A stretch of 64,000 nt of DNA, from NCBI GenBank assembly GCA_963556145.1, contig OY744467.1, positions 6,730,710 to 6,794,709 on the forward strand, in the 5' to 3' direction. Positions 34,185-45,909 of this stretch are shown here, in pieces. Under the pieces are notes generated by a model. The model did not search any database, was not told the DNA's origin, and saw nothing but the letters and a program-made list of their open reading frames with translations. This DNA comes from Hygrocybe punicea. Its lineage: Eukaryota; Basidiomycota; Agaricomycetes; Agaricales; Hygrophoraceae. Every line of letters begins with the position of its first letter. Position 1 is the first letter of the stretch. The position numbers and the translations under genes were made by a program.

Positions 34185-34875
34185 CGGGACTGTTTTATAA
34201 ATGTATCATTGAGATATAGCAATGTGCTCTCATATCCTGCTGCCATAGTACATGTTCCTAGGCAGCTAGCAGCCTCAAATAATTTGTTTGGGGGGCTAGT
34301 TGACTATCACATTGCCATGTATTCATCTCCCAGACCCTTTTATGAATTTATTCTTGAGATATAGCAAGGTGCTCCTCATAACCCTCTGACATAGCACATG
34401 TTTATGACCAGCTAGCAACCTCAAAACATTTGTTTGAGGGGTTAATTCACCATGGGATTGCAATGGAGTCATCTCCCAGACCCTTTTATGCATGCATTCT
34501 AGAGATATGGGAATGTGATCCTCATACCTCCTGACATAGCAGATGTTCCTGGCCAGCTAGCAACCTCAAATGACTTGTCCAGGGAGTTATTTGACCAGCA
34601 CATTGCAATGGAATCACCTCCCAGACCCTTTTATGAATGCATTCTTGAGGTACACCAATGTGCTCTTTATACCTCCTGGCATAGCACATGCTCCTGGCTG
34701 GCTAACAACCTGAAATCAGTTGTCCAGGGGGTGATGTGACCAACAGATTGCAATGGAATCAGCTCCCAGACCCTTTTATGAATGTATTCTAGAGATATAC
34801 CAATGTGCTCCTCAAAGAAATGTTTAGCTTTCATGAGAGCATTTTTGACATTGAATTCGTCAAGGTTTCCCTTCA
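34185..34875 (+). repeat. Tandem array of about 145-bp units (five copies), left of the palindrome
   Basis: CCCAGACCCTTTTATGAATG, GAGATATACCAATGTGCTCC, CATAGCACATGTTCCTGGCC and AGCTAGCAACCTCAAA recur about every 140-150 bp. The same array, same orientation, continues at 45090-45430 beyond the inverted units, so the units sit inside one array. Confidence 0.85.
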
Positions 34876-34904
34876 CACCTTACAGCGTATCTTGTCCATG
34901 AAAC

Positions 34905-35160
34905 ACAGGTTGGCCGACCGTCTGCCATATATTGGCTGCCCATCAGACATGAGTTGGCCGATCATCTGCCACATATTGGCTGGCCATCAGACATGGGTTG
35001 GCTGACCAGTAGGGATATCTTGGCTGGCCAGAAAACATGGGTTGGCCAACCCTCTGGCTGATATTGGCTAGCCATTGGCCTAGGTTGGCTGACTAGCCAG
35101 GAAATGTGGTTGACCAGCCATCCATTGGCTGGCCAGTCAGCATGGGTTGACCAACAGTGT
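34905..35160 (+). repeat. U1 minisatellite (about 5 copies, unit 45-50 bp)
   Basis: TTGGCTGGCCATCAGACATG and GGTTGGCTGACCAG variants; the same core as the longer U2 and U3 arrays. Confidence 0.8.
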
Positions 35161-35468
35161 GGGATTAGTAAACTAATGATCCTTGACCTACCATGGAACC
35201 ACATCTTGGGGGAATTTGTTCATACTGGGAAATATTTTGCTCAACAAGCATGAGCTGGTTTTCACCAGAGGTTGTCATATCATCTAGCCAATAGGTGTGA
35301 CTGGGCAATCTGGGAGACTTATCTTGTCTGGTCAAGTTTCAGACAACCAAATACATGACAAGATGCTGGTTCAATCAAGTAAGATTCTTCTATGTACTCA
35401 AGTATTTTCATCTTCAGCAGATGTCTGAATATTATTTCCATGCACTGCCCAACTTTTCTGCCAGTGAC

Positions 35469-35483
35469 TTAGGGTTAGGGTTA
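35469..35483 (+). repeat. Short interstitial telomere-type repeat in U1
   Basis: TTAGGGTTAGGGTTA. An inverted copy lies in U3 (43643-43657) and a variant in U2 (38027-38040). Confidence 0.8.
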
Positions 35484-36390
35484 AAGGCAATAAAATTTAA
35501 TAAATACTCTATGCTGGCCAATAACACTTCACAATACATGCATAAAGTACAACAATTCGAAATAACAAATTTGAGTGTGAAAAGAACTCTTTGAAGAAAA
35601 CAAAGTTTCAAAGAAAAGTCATTCCGTCTCAATCTCGAAGAAGGAGCTCTTCTCCTTCTTGATTAAGACTGACTGACAAAGTCCAAAATGTTTCTAACAC
35701 ATAACAATAATTATGGAACAGACAATGGAAATATACAAACAAAACACAAAACAAAAAATTGAGACAAATAAAAGACATCACCTGTCGGTACAATGTCACT
35801 AATACAAAGATTAATAGTGAAAATGAGACTTATCCAATAAAATTTTGTCAATGCCACCGGGCCCGTTACAAGTAGGTTGCCCAGCAAGGAACTCAGGTGG
35901 ATTCACCCTCCCTGAATTCCTAATCGAAGACCCATGGTGGCCAGCGCTCATTGCTGAGGACCAGCCACCGACGGTTGGGCATGCAGAGATGCCACCATAT
36001 TCACTGCGAAGTAAACCTTGAATACTGTTAGTAATCAGGCAATAGAAATTGCTTACCTAAATGCAAACATGACCAAGGCAATACCTAACTGCGGAAAAAG
36101 GAACATACCCAGTAAATAAAGTAGACCTGTGAACTAAATGGACATGAGCAACAAATCCCAAGGAAATCACATACCAGTTATGCCAATGACACTGCAGAGT
36201 CTCTGGTTGTTGCCCGGTACAACAACCCAAGATCCTGTAGTGTCATCAAAGGTGGTAGTGGTGGTAGTGAGGTAAGATGAAAATTTCAACCGCGTTTGAT
36301 GGGCTTGTAGTTATTTGGTCTTGTGGTTATTTGTTCATGTGACCCAACGCGTTGTGTTGACTGTGTCACACATGTGTCACAATATGGGAT

Positions 36391-36420
36391 GATGTCATGC
36401 TGGGCGCCCAGCGTGACATC
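36391..36420. repeat. 30-bp near-perfect palindrome in U1
   Basis: GATGTCATGCTGGGC followed by GCCCAGCGTGACATC, one mismatched pair, set among further TGTGTCACATGTGTCAC inverted words. Copies: 42706-42735 (U3) and a diverged form 38880-38915 (U2). Confidence 0.85.
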
Positions 36421-37299
36421 ACATGTTGTGATACTTCTGTGATGTGTCATGTGTAGACACGCTTTGTTGATCATCATGTGATACATGCGTTTGGTAACTG
36501 GCAAGTCATTTATGTATTCTATGTAGTTAGAAATTAAACAGAGATGTGTCCTAACTTTCAGGCTGAGTCAGTGGCAAGTCATTTATGTATTCTACATAGG
36601 TACAAAATAAAACAAGGAAGGTGGGGGGATTCCCCACCCTCATCTCATATCACCTGTCACTTGTCCTCCTCCCCATCCGCTGTGCTCCCCCTGCCATGAC
36701 CAATGCCAGTGCCAGCTGCTGCTACCATTCCCAGCCCCGGTCCCGCTGCTGCTGCTGTTGCTGTTCCCGGTCCCACTTACATTGCTGCTGCCATTGCTGC
36801 TGCCGCTGCCGCTGCTGCTGCTGCTTCCATTGCTGCTGTTGCCATCCCCATTCTCGTCATTGTCATTCCCATCGTTGTTGTTCCAGTCCCCATTGTTGTC
36901 ATTGCTGTCCCTGCTGTTGTTGTACCGGTCCTCGTTGCTGTCCCCGTTGTCTTCGTTGCCATTCCCACTGCCATCGTACCGGTTCTCGTTGCTGTCCCCA
37001 TTGTTGTCATTCCAGTCCCCTTGTCTTCATTGCTGTCCCCGCTGTCCTCATTCCGGTCCCCATTGTCGATGTTCCTGTCCCCGTTCTTGTCGTTCTGGTC
37101 CCCGTTCTTGTTGTTGCAGTCTGGGTTCTTGTCCACATGGCTGTTCCCGTCCCCGTCGCCACACCTTACAGCATATCCTTTCCACAAGACATGGCTCAGC
37201 CAAGATGGACAATTCCCACTCCAAGTGGGCTGGCTTATCTCGGCTGACCAATATCTTTCTCCAGGGCAGATGGCTTGGCCGAGGGTTCCATGTTCGGAG

Positions 37300-37800
37300 A
37301 AGCATGGGTTGGCCAAAGCAGAGGGATATATTGGCTGGCCATGGAACATGGATTGGCCAACCTGGCTGGGTATCTTGGCTGGCCATGGAACATGGATTGG
37401 CCGACCTGGCTGGGTATCTTGGCTGGCCATGGAACTTGGATTGGCCGACCGGGCTGGGTATCTTGGCTGGCCATGGAACATGGATTGGCCGACTTCCCTG
37501 GGTATCTCGGCTGGCCATGGAACATGGATTGGCCAACCAGTCTTGGTATTTCACTTGGCCATGGAACATGGGTTGGCCAAATGGTCTGGGTATTTTGGCT
37601 GGCCATGGGCGATGGATTGGCCAACAGGTCTGTGTATTTAGGCTATGGATTGGCCGATGGTCTGGGTATTTCGGCTGGACATGGAACATGGATTGGCTGA
37701 CCTCTGTTCGTTTATTGGCTGGCCATGAGACATGGATTGGCTGACTGTACTGGGTGTAGCCATGGAACATGGGTTGGCGAAAGCTTTGGTCATATGACAT
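37300..37800 (+). repeat. U2 minisatellite (about 10 copies, unit 45-52 bp)
   Basis: TATCTTGGCTGGCCATGGAA, then CATGGATTGGCCGACC, repeated; core TTGGC.GGCCA is nearly self-complementary. Confidence 0.88.
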
Positions 37801-39129
37801 GGCCATAGCACCTGGGTTGGCCAAAGCTCCAGCTACATTGGGATGGCCACAGCTCTAATTACATCAGCTGTCAACATGATATGCATTGGCCAACACTCAG
37901 AATACATTGGCTGGTCATGGCACATTGGTTGGCTGTTCCTAATGGGTCTCTGGCTGGTTGTGGGTCATGGATTGACCAGTGCCAGAGATATAATGGCCAG
38001 CCATGATATGGCTGACCTTGTGACATAGGGTTAGGGTTTACACCGATAAAATGCAATAAATTCCTTCTCAGACATTAACAGCTTAACATTACAACAAGTA
38101 CTGCTACTGTGTCACAAATGCCTCTGAAAGGATAACAAGCAAGACACCAACGCCATTCAGTCTTGATCTCAAAGAAGGAGCTCTTCTCCTTCTTGATCAA
38201 GACTGACTGACAAAGAAAATACTAACAAAATTTTTGCGAACAAATAACCAAAAATGGATACTGAAATCAACTAAACTAACAATATTACCTGGTCTCAATG
38301 TCACTAAAGGGAGGCTTAAAAGTAATAGTGAGACTTACCTGGTCAACTTTCAATGATGCCACCAGGCCCACTACAAGTAGGTTGCCCGGCAAGGAAATCA
38401 GGGGGATTCACCCGCCCTTTCATTCCTGAAGACCTGTACAGTGACAAGCACTCATTTCTGAGGACCAGACACCAACAGTTGGCACACAGAGATGCCACAA
38501 TGTTCATTCAAGTTGAACAGATAACTTCAACAAAAGATACTGTCAGTAATGGGGTAATACAAATTAATCACTCATCTGGATGCAAACATACCAAAGAAGA
38601 TACCTGACGGTGAAAAAGAAGAACATACCACAATAATCAAGTAGTCCTGTGAAGTGAACAGACGTCAGCAACAAAGCCTGAGGAAATCATCTACCAGTTA
38701 AGACTATGACACTACAGAATCTCTGGTTGTTGCCCAGTACAATAACCAAGGATCCTGTAGTGTCATCAAAAGTGGTAGTGGTGGTTGTGAGGTAAGGAGA
38801 AAATCTCAACCATGTTTGATGGGCTTGTACTTATTTGTTCATGTGACTTAACGTGTTTGTTGATCACATGTCACAAAGTGTGATGTCACGTTGGGCCGTC
38901 CAAACGTTACATCACACTTGTGACATGTCGCGTCTCATCAATCATGTGACCTGTCGCGTTGCATTAATCATGTGACACATGAGTGGTAATAATCATCATA
39001 TTCCGAGGGCAGGAATCCTGCCCTCGTCTCACTATGTATAATAGGTACAAAATACAATAATAATGATATAACGAGGGCAGGGAATCACCCTGCCCTCGTC
39101 TCATTGCTGAGCCACCCCGACGGTCGGGT

Positions 39130-40150
39130 TCATTACCACCGCTGCTGCTGCCGTTGCTGTTGCCGTTGTCGTGTCTGCTGCTGCTGCTGCGGTTCACGCT
39201 GCCATTGCCGTTGCCGCTGCTGCTGCTGCTGCTGCTGCTGCTACCGTTGCCGTTGTCGTTGTCGTGTCTGCTGTTGCTGGTGCTGCAGTTCGTGCTGCTG
39301 CCGTTGCTGTTGCCGCCGTTGCCATTGCCATCGCGGCTGCTGCTGCTGTTGACGCTGCTGGTGCTGCTGCCGTGGCCGGTGCGGCTGCTGTTGCCGTTCC
39401 CGGTCCCGGTCCCGCTGCGGCTGCAGTTGCCGTTCCCGGTCCCGGTCCCGCTGCTGCTGCCGTTCCCGCTCCTGGTCCTGGTCCTGGTCCTGGTCCTGCC
39501 GCTGCCTCGCCATCTTTGTTGCTGTCCTCATTGTTGTCGTTGCCGTCCACGCTGTCGTCGTTGCCGTCCACACTGTCGTCGTTGCCGTCCACACTGTCGT
39601 CGTTCCTGTGCTTGCTGTCATTGTTGCCGTCCCCGTGGTTGTCGTTCCGGTCCCCGTGGTTGTCGTTCCAGTACTCGTGGTTGTCGTTCCGGTCCCCTGC
39701 CGCTGCTGCTGCTGTTTGGGCTGCTGCTGCTCTTGCCATTGCCGTTGCCATTGCAGGCTTCGCCTCGACGCAGTAACGACTGCAAGGCATTAGTAGTACA
39801 TAAAATAAGCAAAAAATCACTGATGACTTACCGTTGTCATCCTTTTCTTCCTCACCGTCGTCCGCGTCTGGGTCTTCGTCGTCTGGGTCTTTGTCATCGT
39901 CGACCGCGTCCGCATCTGCGTCAACCCTGTCTTTGTCTCCGCCAACCCGGTCTCCATCGTCCGCGCCATCCCCATACCATTGTGGATCCCGTCTCCCATC
40001 GTTGTCCTCGTTCTCGTCGTTCCAGTCCCCGTGTCCGTCATTGCCATCCCCGTTCTTGTCGCTCCGGTCTGTCATTCCGGTCCCCATTCCGTTCTCATCG
40101 TTGCCGTCCCCCCTCTCTTCGTTCCGGTCCTCGTTGTCGCCGTTCCCGGA
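39130..40150 (+). repeat. CTG-rich then GTC-rich low-complexity block of U2
   Basis: GCTGCTGCCGTTGCTGTTGC-type triplets, then GTTGCCGTCCACACTGTCGT repeats and GTCCCCGT words. The corresponding blocks are 36715-37150 in U1 and about 41290-42420 in U3. All frames are open by composition. Confidence 0.88.
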
Positions 40151-40351
40151 ACCATGGTTGTTGCCCTCTTATGGGCCTCGTGTCGTTGGCTGTCGATGTT
40201 GATGTGGTAATGTTCACGGTCGTATGACGTGACGTTGACGGAAAAGACCTAAAAAGTACGTGGAATTAGTTAATAAAAATAAATCAAACAAACTTAAAAT
40301 GAAACTTAGTGTGGTGCTCTTCCGCAGCCTTGTGTCTGTGATCGTGGTTGC

Positions 40352-41160
40352 AAAGAAAGAGTGACGTGGCTTGAACTCGCGTGAGAATTTCAACCGGCGT
40401 TTGCCGATTTCCTAAACGGGGCCGAATTGCCATATTGGTACAGGTGGCTGGATTTTCTTATTGCTATTACATGCTGTATAACACCTCAATGGCCAGGGCA
40501 AGACCCTGCAGGGATGTAAGTATACCATACCCACAAGTAGGGTAAATTTTGTATTTGAGCCCTCTGCCAAGATTGGACCCTTAAACACCCAACTTTGCGA
40601 GTACTCATCTAGAAAATCTAAAATTAATTCTAGCAATACTAGGTGAAGCATACATCATTGTCAAAATAAGTGCCTTGCACTTAGTACTCCAGGAAATGTG
40701 TTGTAGCCAAATTTTGTTTGGAACTTCGCATTGTTGGCTGGTCAATTGAAAGTCCCATAATTATTTGGATTCAAGTCACGTACTCACAGCTTTACTATTT
40801 GTTGGCTACAACACATTTCCTGGAGTACTAAGTGCAAGGCACTTATTTTGACAATGATGTATGCTTCACCTAGTATTGCTAGAATTAATTTTAGATTTTC
40901 TAGATGAGTACTCGCAAAGTTGGGTGTTTAAGGGTCCAATCTTGGCAGAGGGCTCAAATACAAAATTTACCCTACTTGTGGGTATGGTATACTTACATCC
41001 CTGCAGGGTCTTGCCCTGCCAATTGAGGTGTTATACAGCATGTAAGAGCATTAAGAAAATCCAGCCACCTGTACCAATATGGCAATTTGGCCCCGTTTAG
41101 GAAATCAGCAAATGCCGGTTGAAATTCTCGCGTGTGTTCAAGCCATGTCACTCTTTGTCT
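40352..41160. repeat. Central foldback: two arms of about 358 bp around a 93-bp spacer
   Basis: 40352-40709 is repeated inverted at 40803-41160 with few differences (coordinates sum to 81512). This is the dyad centre of the U2/U3 inversion. The spacer 40710-40802 is AT-rich. Confidence 0.93.
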
Positions 41161-44100
41161 CGACCTTGATGGGCAAACAGTGCAGAAGGACATGATGCTA
41201 AGATTTCTTTTTATGTTTCTATGTTTACTCTACTAACTAATTCCACATAGTTTTTGGGTCTTTTCCGGCAACATCGCATCAGACGACCGTGACAAATGCC
41301 ACACCGACAGCAATGCCAGGACGGAGGCCAACGAGGTGACGCCCATAACAGAACGACACAGACAATGACCGTGAACGCGACGGGGATGGGAACAGCCATG
41401 TGGACAAGAACCCAGACTGCAACAACAAGAACGGGGACCAGAACGACAAGAACGGGGACAGGAACATCGACAATGGGGACCGGAATGAGGACAGCGGGGA
41501 CAGCAAGGAAGACAAGGGGACTGGAATGACAACAATGGGGACAGCAACGAGAACCGGTACGATGGCAGTGGGAATGGCAACGAAGACAACGGGGACAGCA
41601 ACGAGGACCAGTACGACAACAGCAGGGACAGCAATGACAACAATGGGGACTGGAACAACAACAATGGGATGGCAAGGACGACTGGAACGATGACGGGGAC
41701 AACAAGCACGGGGACAACAAGCACGGGGACAACAACGGCAAGGATGACAACGGCAAGAACGATAACTACAAGGGGGACGAGGACGAGGGCGAGGGTGGCG
41801 GGGGCAAGGACGATGAGGATGATGATGGGGACGACGATGATGAGGATGACAAGGATGATGAGGAACATGAGGATGACGAGGATGATGAGGAGAACTACAG
41901 GAACAGGGATGGGGGCATTGGATGACAGACAACAAAGACAGTGAGGACAGCAAGGACAAGGATGGGGAGGAAGTAGACGGCTCACAGTCACCTTGTGACC
42001 CAAAGTCACCTCGCGACCACGCACCTTCACATAAATTGACATGGGTGGGGCGTTCGCGAGGTTACCAGGGATGAATCAACAGCCGAGAAAAAAATGGGGA
42101 ACAACGGCAGCAACGGCAGCGGCAGCAGCAACAAACCCCCCCCCCATGGCAGCGGCAGCAGCAATGGCAGAAGCAACGGCAATGGCAGCGGCAGCAGGGT
42201 TGGGAATGACAGCAGCAGTGGGACCGGGACCGAGAACGGCAGCAACAGCAGGGATGGGAATGACAATGACGAGAATGGGGATGGCAACAGCAGCAATGGA
42301 AGCAGCAGCAGCAGCAGCAGCGGCAGCAGCAATGGCAGCAGCAATGTAAGTGGGACCGGGAACAGCAACAGCAGCAGCAGCGGGACCGGGGCTGGGAATG
42401 GTAGCAGCAGCTGGCACTGGCATTGGTCATGGCAGGGGGAGCACAGCGGATGGGGAGGAGGACAAGTGACAGGTGATATGAGATGAGGGTGGGGAATCCC
42501 CCCACCTTCCTTGTTTTATTTTGTACCTATGTAGAATACATAAATGACTTGCCACTGACTCAGCCTGAAAGTTAGGACACATCTCTGTTTAATTTCTAAC
42601 TACATAGAATACATAAATGACTTGCCAGTTACCAAACGCATGTATCACATGATGATCAACAAAGCGTGTCTACACATGACACATCACAGAAGTATCACAA
42701 CATGTGATGTCACGCTGGGCGCCCAGCATGACATCATCCCATATTGTGACACATGTGTGACACAGTCAACACAACGCGTTGGGTCACATGAACAAATAAC
42801 CACAAGACCAAATAACTACAAGCCCATCAAACGCGGTTGAAATTTTCATCTTACCTCACTACCACCACTACCACCTTTGATGACACTACAGGATCTTGGG
42901 TTGTTGTACCGGGCAACAACCAGAGACTCTGCAGTGTCATTGGCATAACTGGTATGTGATTTCCTTGGGATTTGTTGCTCATGTCCATTTAGTTCACAGG
43001 TCTACTTTATTTACTGGGTATGTTCCTTTTTCCGCAGTTAGGTATTGCCTTGGTCATGTTTGCATTTAGGTAAGCAATTTCTATTGCCTGATTACTAACA
43101 GTATTCAAGGTTTACTTCGCAGTGAATATGGTGGCATCTCTGCATGCCCAACCGTCGGTGGCTGGTCCTCAGCAATGAGCGCTGGCCACCATGGGTCTTC
43201 GATTAGGAATTCAGGGAGGGTGAATCCACCTGAGTTCCTTGCTGGGCAACCTACTTGTAACGGGCCCGGTGGCATTGACAAAATTTTATTGGATAAGTCT
43301 CATTTTCACTATTAATCTTTGTATTAGTGACATTGTACCGACAGGTGATGTCTTTTATTTGTCTCAATTTTTTGTTTTGTGTTTTGTTTGTATATTTCCA
43401 TTGTCTGTTCCATAATTATTGTTATGTGTTAGAAACATTTTGGACTTTGTCAGTCAGTCTTAATCAAGAAGGAGAAGAGCTCCTTCTTCGAGATTGAGAC
43501 GGAATGACTTTTCTTTGAAACTTTGTTTTCTTCAAAGAGTTCTTTTCACACTCAAATTTGTTATTTCGAATTGTTGTACTTTATGCATGTATTGTGAAGT
43601 GTTATTGGCCAGCATAGAGTATTTATTAAATTTTATTGCCTTTAACCCTAACCCTAAGTCACTGGCAGAAAAGTTGGGCAGTGCATGGAAATAATATTCA
43701 GACATCTGCTGAAGATGAAAATACTTGAGTACATAGAAGAATCTTACTTGATTGAACCAGCATCTTGTCATGTATTTGGTTGTCTGAAACTTGACCAGAC
43801 AAGATAAGTCTCCCAGATTGCCCAGTCACACCTATTGGCTAGATGATATGACAACCTCTGGTGAAAACCAGCTCATGCTTGTTGAGCAAAATATTTCCCA
43901 GTATGAACAAATTCCCCCAAGATGTGGTTCCATGGTAGGTCAAGGATCATTAGTTTACTAATCCCACACTGTTGGTCAACCCATGCTGACTGGCCAGCCA
44001 ATGGATGGCTGGTCAACCACATTTCTTGGCTAGTCAGCCAACCTAGGCCAATGGCTAGCCAATATCGGCCAGAGGGTTGGCCAACCCATGCTTTCTGGCC

Positions 44101-45075
44101 AGCCAAGATATCCCTACTGGTCGGCCAACCCACGTCTGATGGGTGGCCAATATATTCCAATAGGTCAGCCAACCCATGCCTGATGGGCAGCAAACTATGA
44201 CAGTGGGTCGGCCAAACCATGCCTAATGGCCAGCCGAGATATCTCTACTGGTCAGCCAACCCATGTCTGATGGCCAGCCAATATGTGGCAGAGGGTCGGC
44301 CAACCCATGCCTGATGGGCAGCCAATATATGGCAGACGGTCAGCCAACCCACGTCTGATGGGTGGCCAATATCTTCCAATGGGTTGGCCAACCCATGCCT
44401 GATGGGGAGCCAATATATTCCAATGGGTCGGCCAACCCATGGCTGATGGGCAGCCAATATATTCCAATGGGTCGGCCAACCCATGTCTGATGGGCAGCCA
44501 ATATATGGCAGACGGTCGGCCAACCCACATCTGATGGGTGGCCAATATATTCCAATGGGTCAGCCAACCCATGTCTGATGGGCAGCCATCATATGGCAGA
44601 CAGTCAGCCAACCCATGTCTGATGGGCACATAATATATGGCAGAGGGTTGGCCAACCCATGCCTGATGGGTAGCCAATATATGGCAGACGGTGCTGCAGG
44701 TGCTGCTAGCCCTAGGACCCCGGAGACCCTTAGCCAGTAGATTCCCTTTCCTGTAGTAGCTTAGTCATCCATCCAAGGGTTTTCTCCACTTTCCCCTCCC
44801 AGCCATGGCTCCTCTCGAGCCGTTCCCTCAGAGACCAGGAGATCCGTTCTCCAACGGTCAGCCAACCCATGTCTGATGGCAAGCTGAGACCCCCACTGGG
44901 TTGGGGAAAATATCCCCTGGTCGGCCAATCCACTCAGGCTGGCCAGCTGTATCCCTTGGCCAAGCCATCTGCCTTGGGAAAAGATATTGGTCGGCCAAGG
45001 TCAGCTGGCCCACTTCAAGTGGGAATTGTCCATCTCAGCTGACCCATGTTTCATGGAAAAGATACGCTGAAAGGG
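40756..45075 (-). repeat. Palindrome unit U3 (minus orientation)
   Basis: Reads from 45075 (start motif CAGCGTATCTTTTCCATGAA on the minus strand) towards the centre: a large minisatellite (43965-44695), TTAGGG motif (43643-43657), hairpin (about 43465-43489), palindrome (42706-42735), CTG block, an acidic GATGAG/GACGAGG-type block (41760-41900), a GTCCCC block and the GGAAAAGACCCAAAAACTATG end word near 41245-41270. Near-identical to U1 over 42260-44164, near-identical to U2 only in the central arm. 44695-44880 holds extra sequence (AGCCCTAGGACCCCGGAGAC) absent from the other units. Confidence 0.82.
43965..44695 (-). repeat. U3 minisatellite (about 15 copies, unit 44-48 bp)
   Basis: GGTCGGCCAACCCATGCCTG, ATGGGCAGCCAATATATGGC; expanded about three-fold relative to the U1 array although the neighbouring sequence is near-identical. 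Confidence 0.9.
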
Positions 45076-45089
45076 CTCTTCCCTTTGCC

Positions 45090-45430
45090 TTTTATGAATG
45101 TATTCTTGAGATACAGGAATGTGCTCCTCATACCCCCCTGGCATAGCACAGGTTCCTGGCCAGCTAGTAACACCAAATCACTTGTACTAGGGGTTATTTA
45201 ATCATCAGATTGCAATGGAATCATCTCCCAGACCCTTTTATGAATGTATTCTAGAGATATGAGAATGTGATCCTCATACCTCCAGGCATAGCACATGTTC
45301 CCGGCCAGCTAGCAACTCCACATCACTTGTCCTAGGGATTATTTGATCACCAGATTGCAATGAAATGATCTCTCAGACCCTTTGATGAGTGTGTTCTTGA
45401 GATATACCAATGTGCTCCTCATACCACTTT
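45090..45430 (+). repeat. Continuation of the 145-bp tandem array, right of the palindrome (three copies)
   Basis: CCTTTTATGAATGTATTCTT at 45093, 45230 and 45375, same orientation and unit as 34185-34875. Confidence 0.82.
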
Positions 45431-45909
45431 CTACCGCTTGTTTACACTGTAGCTCCAAAACCGGTCCACCAATTTTGTTCAAAATTTGCATATGACATCT
45501 CATGGGTTATATGATGACTCTAAACCATCCCACCAAGTCAGATTTGGTGCAACTTTTCCAATGCATTGCTACCAGGGCTGTATAAAGCTGTAAACTCTTA
45601 GCCTAAGGCCTTCTCAGCTTGGTTCTATCTCAGAACCCCCAATACTGATGTGACTGTTCCAGTGAACTTATGTAGATTCTCTGTTCACTTTGGGAGAAAT
45701 ATCCCCCAGTCCAGCTGTCTTGAAGCTGTTTCTGAGACCTCCTGGTCTCGCCATTTCAATCTAACCTAACTAAGGCCTGTGAGTGTTGTAGGGCCAAGGT
45801 CACCTGGTAACCACCATTTTGGGCATAACTCAAGAATGCGACCACCAAATTTGTTCATATGGGGTTCAAAATGCTTGTAATGATATGTCCTACCAATTCT
45901 GAGATGCTC
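45431..45909. other. No gene recognised
   Basis: Unique-looking sequence with AAAACCGGTCCACCAATTTT and similar words; only short frames. Confidence 0.4.

Larger units (their letters stand above)
34876..37159 (+). repeat. Palindrome unit U1 (plus orientation, 3' truncated)
   Basis: Starts ACCTTACAGCGTATCTTGTC. In order: a short TTGGCTGGCC minisatellite, TTAGGGTTAGGG (35469), hairpin (35637), a 0.5-kb segment with intron-like GTAAGC/GTATGT sites on the minus strand, a 30-bp palindrome (36391), a CTG-rich block and a GTCCCC-rich block. From 34962 to about 36860 it pairs base for base with U3 (coordinates sum to 79126), nearly without change. A block of about 590 bp present in U3 (about 41680-42250) is missing here, and its 3' end is replaced by the start of U2. 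Confidence 0.85.
37160..40755 (+). repeat. Palindrome unit U2 (plus orientation, diverged)
   Basis: Starts ACCTTACAGCATATCCTTTC at the U1 truncation point and repeats the U1 order: minisatellite (37300-37800), AGGGTTAGGGTTT (38027), hairpin (38159-38203), segment with the conserved AGGTTGCCCGGCAAGGAA word (38381), palindrome (38880), CTG block (39130-39500), GTC-rich block (39500-40150), then GGAAAAGACC and GTGGAATTAGTTA near 40240-40270, running into the centre. Clearly diverged from U1 and U3 except in the central 0.36 kb. Long frames in the triplet blocks are not genes. Confidence 0.8.

Noticed and set aside
35461..35490. A true chromosome end at the TTAGGG motif
   Set aside because: Only about two and a half repeats, embedded in sequence that continues on both sides in all three copies.
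36621..37824. Long overlapping open frames on both strands, some with repeated WLAMEHGLA-type peptides
   Set aside because: They lie in triplet-rich and minisatellite DNA, are open in several frames at once, and the peptide repeats simply follow the DNA unit.
39104..40227. Open frames up to about 360 codons (poly-L/C/A/V, N/D/G-rich on minus)
   Set aside because: Low-complexity CTG/GTC DNA leaves all frames open; the U1 and U3 copies do not preserve one frame.
42861..43320. A spliced gene on the plus strand of U3 (GRVNPPEFLAGQPTC-type reading between GTATGT/GTAAGC and CAG sites)
   Set aside because: One stretch stays readable in both U3 and U2, but no start, full exon set or consistent frame could be established; left as a conserved segment of the unit.
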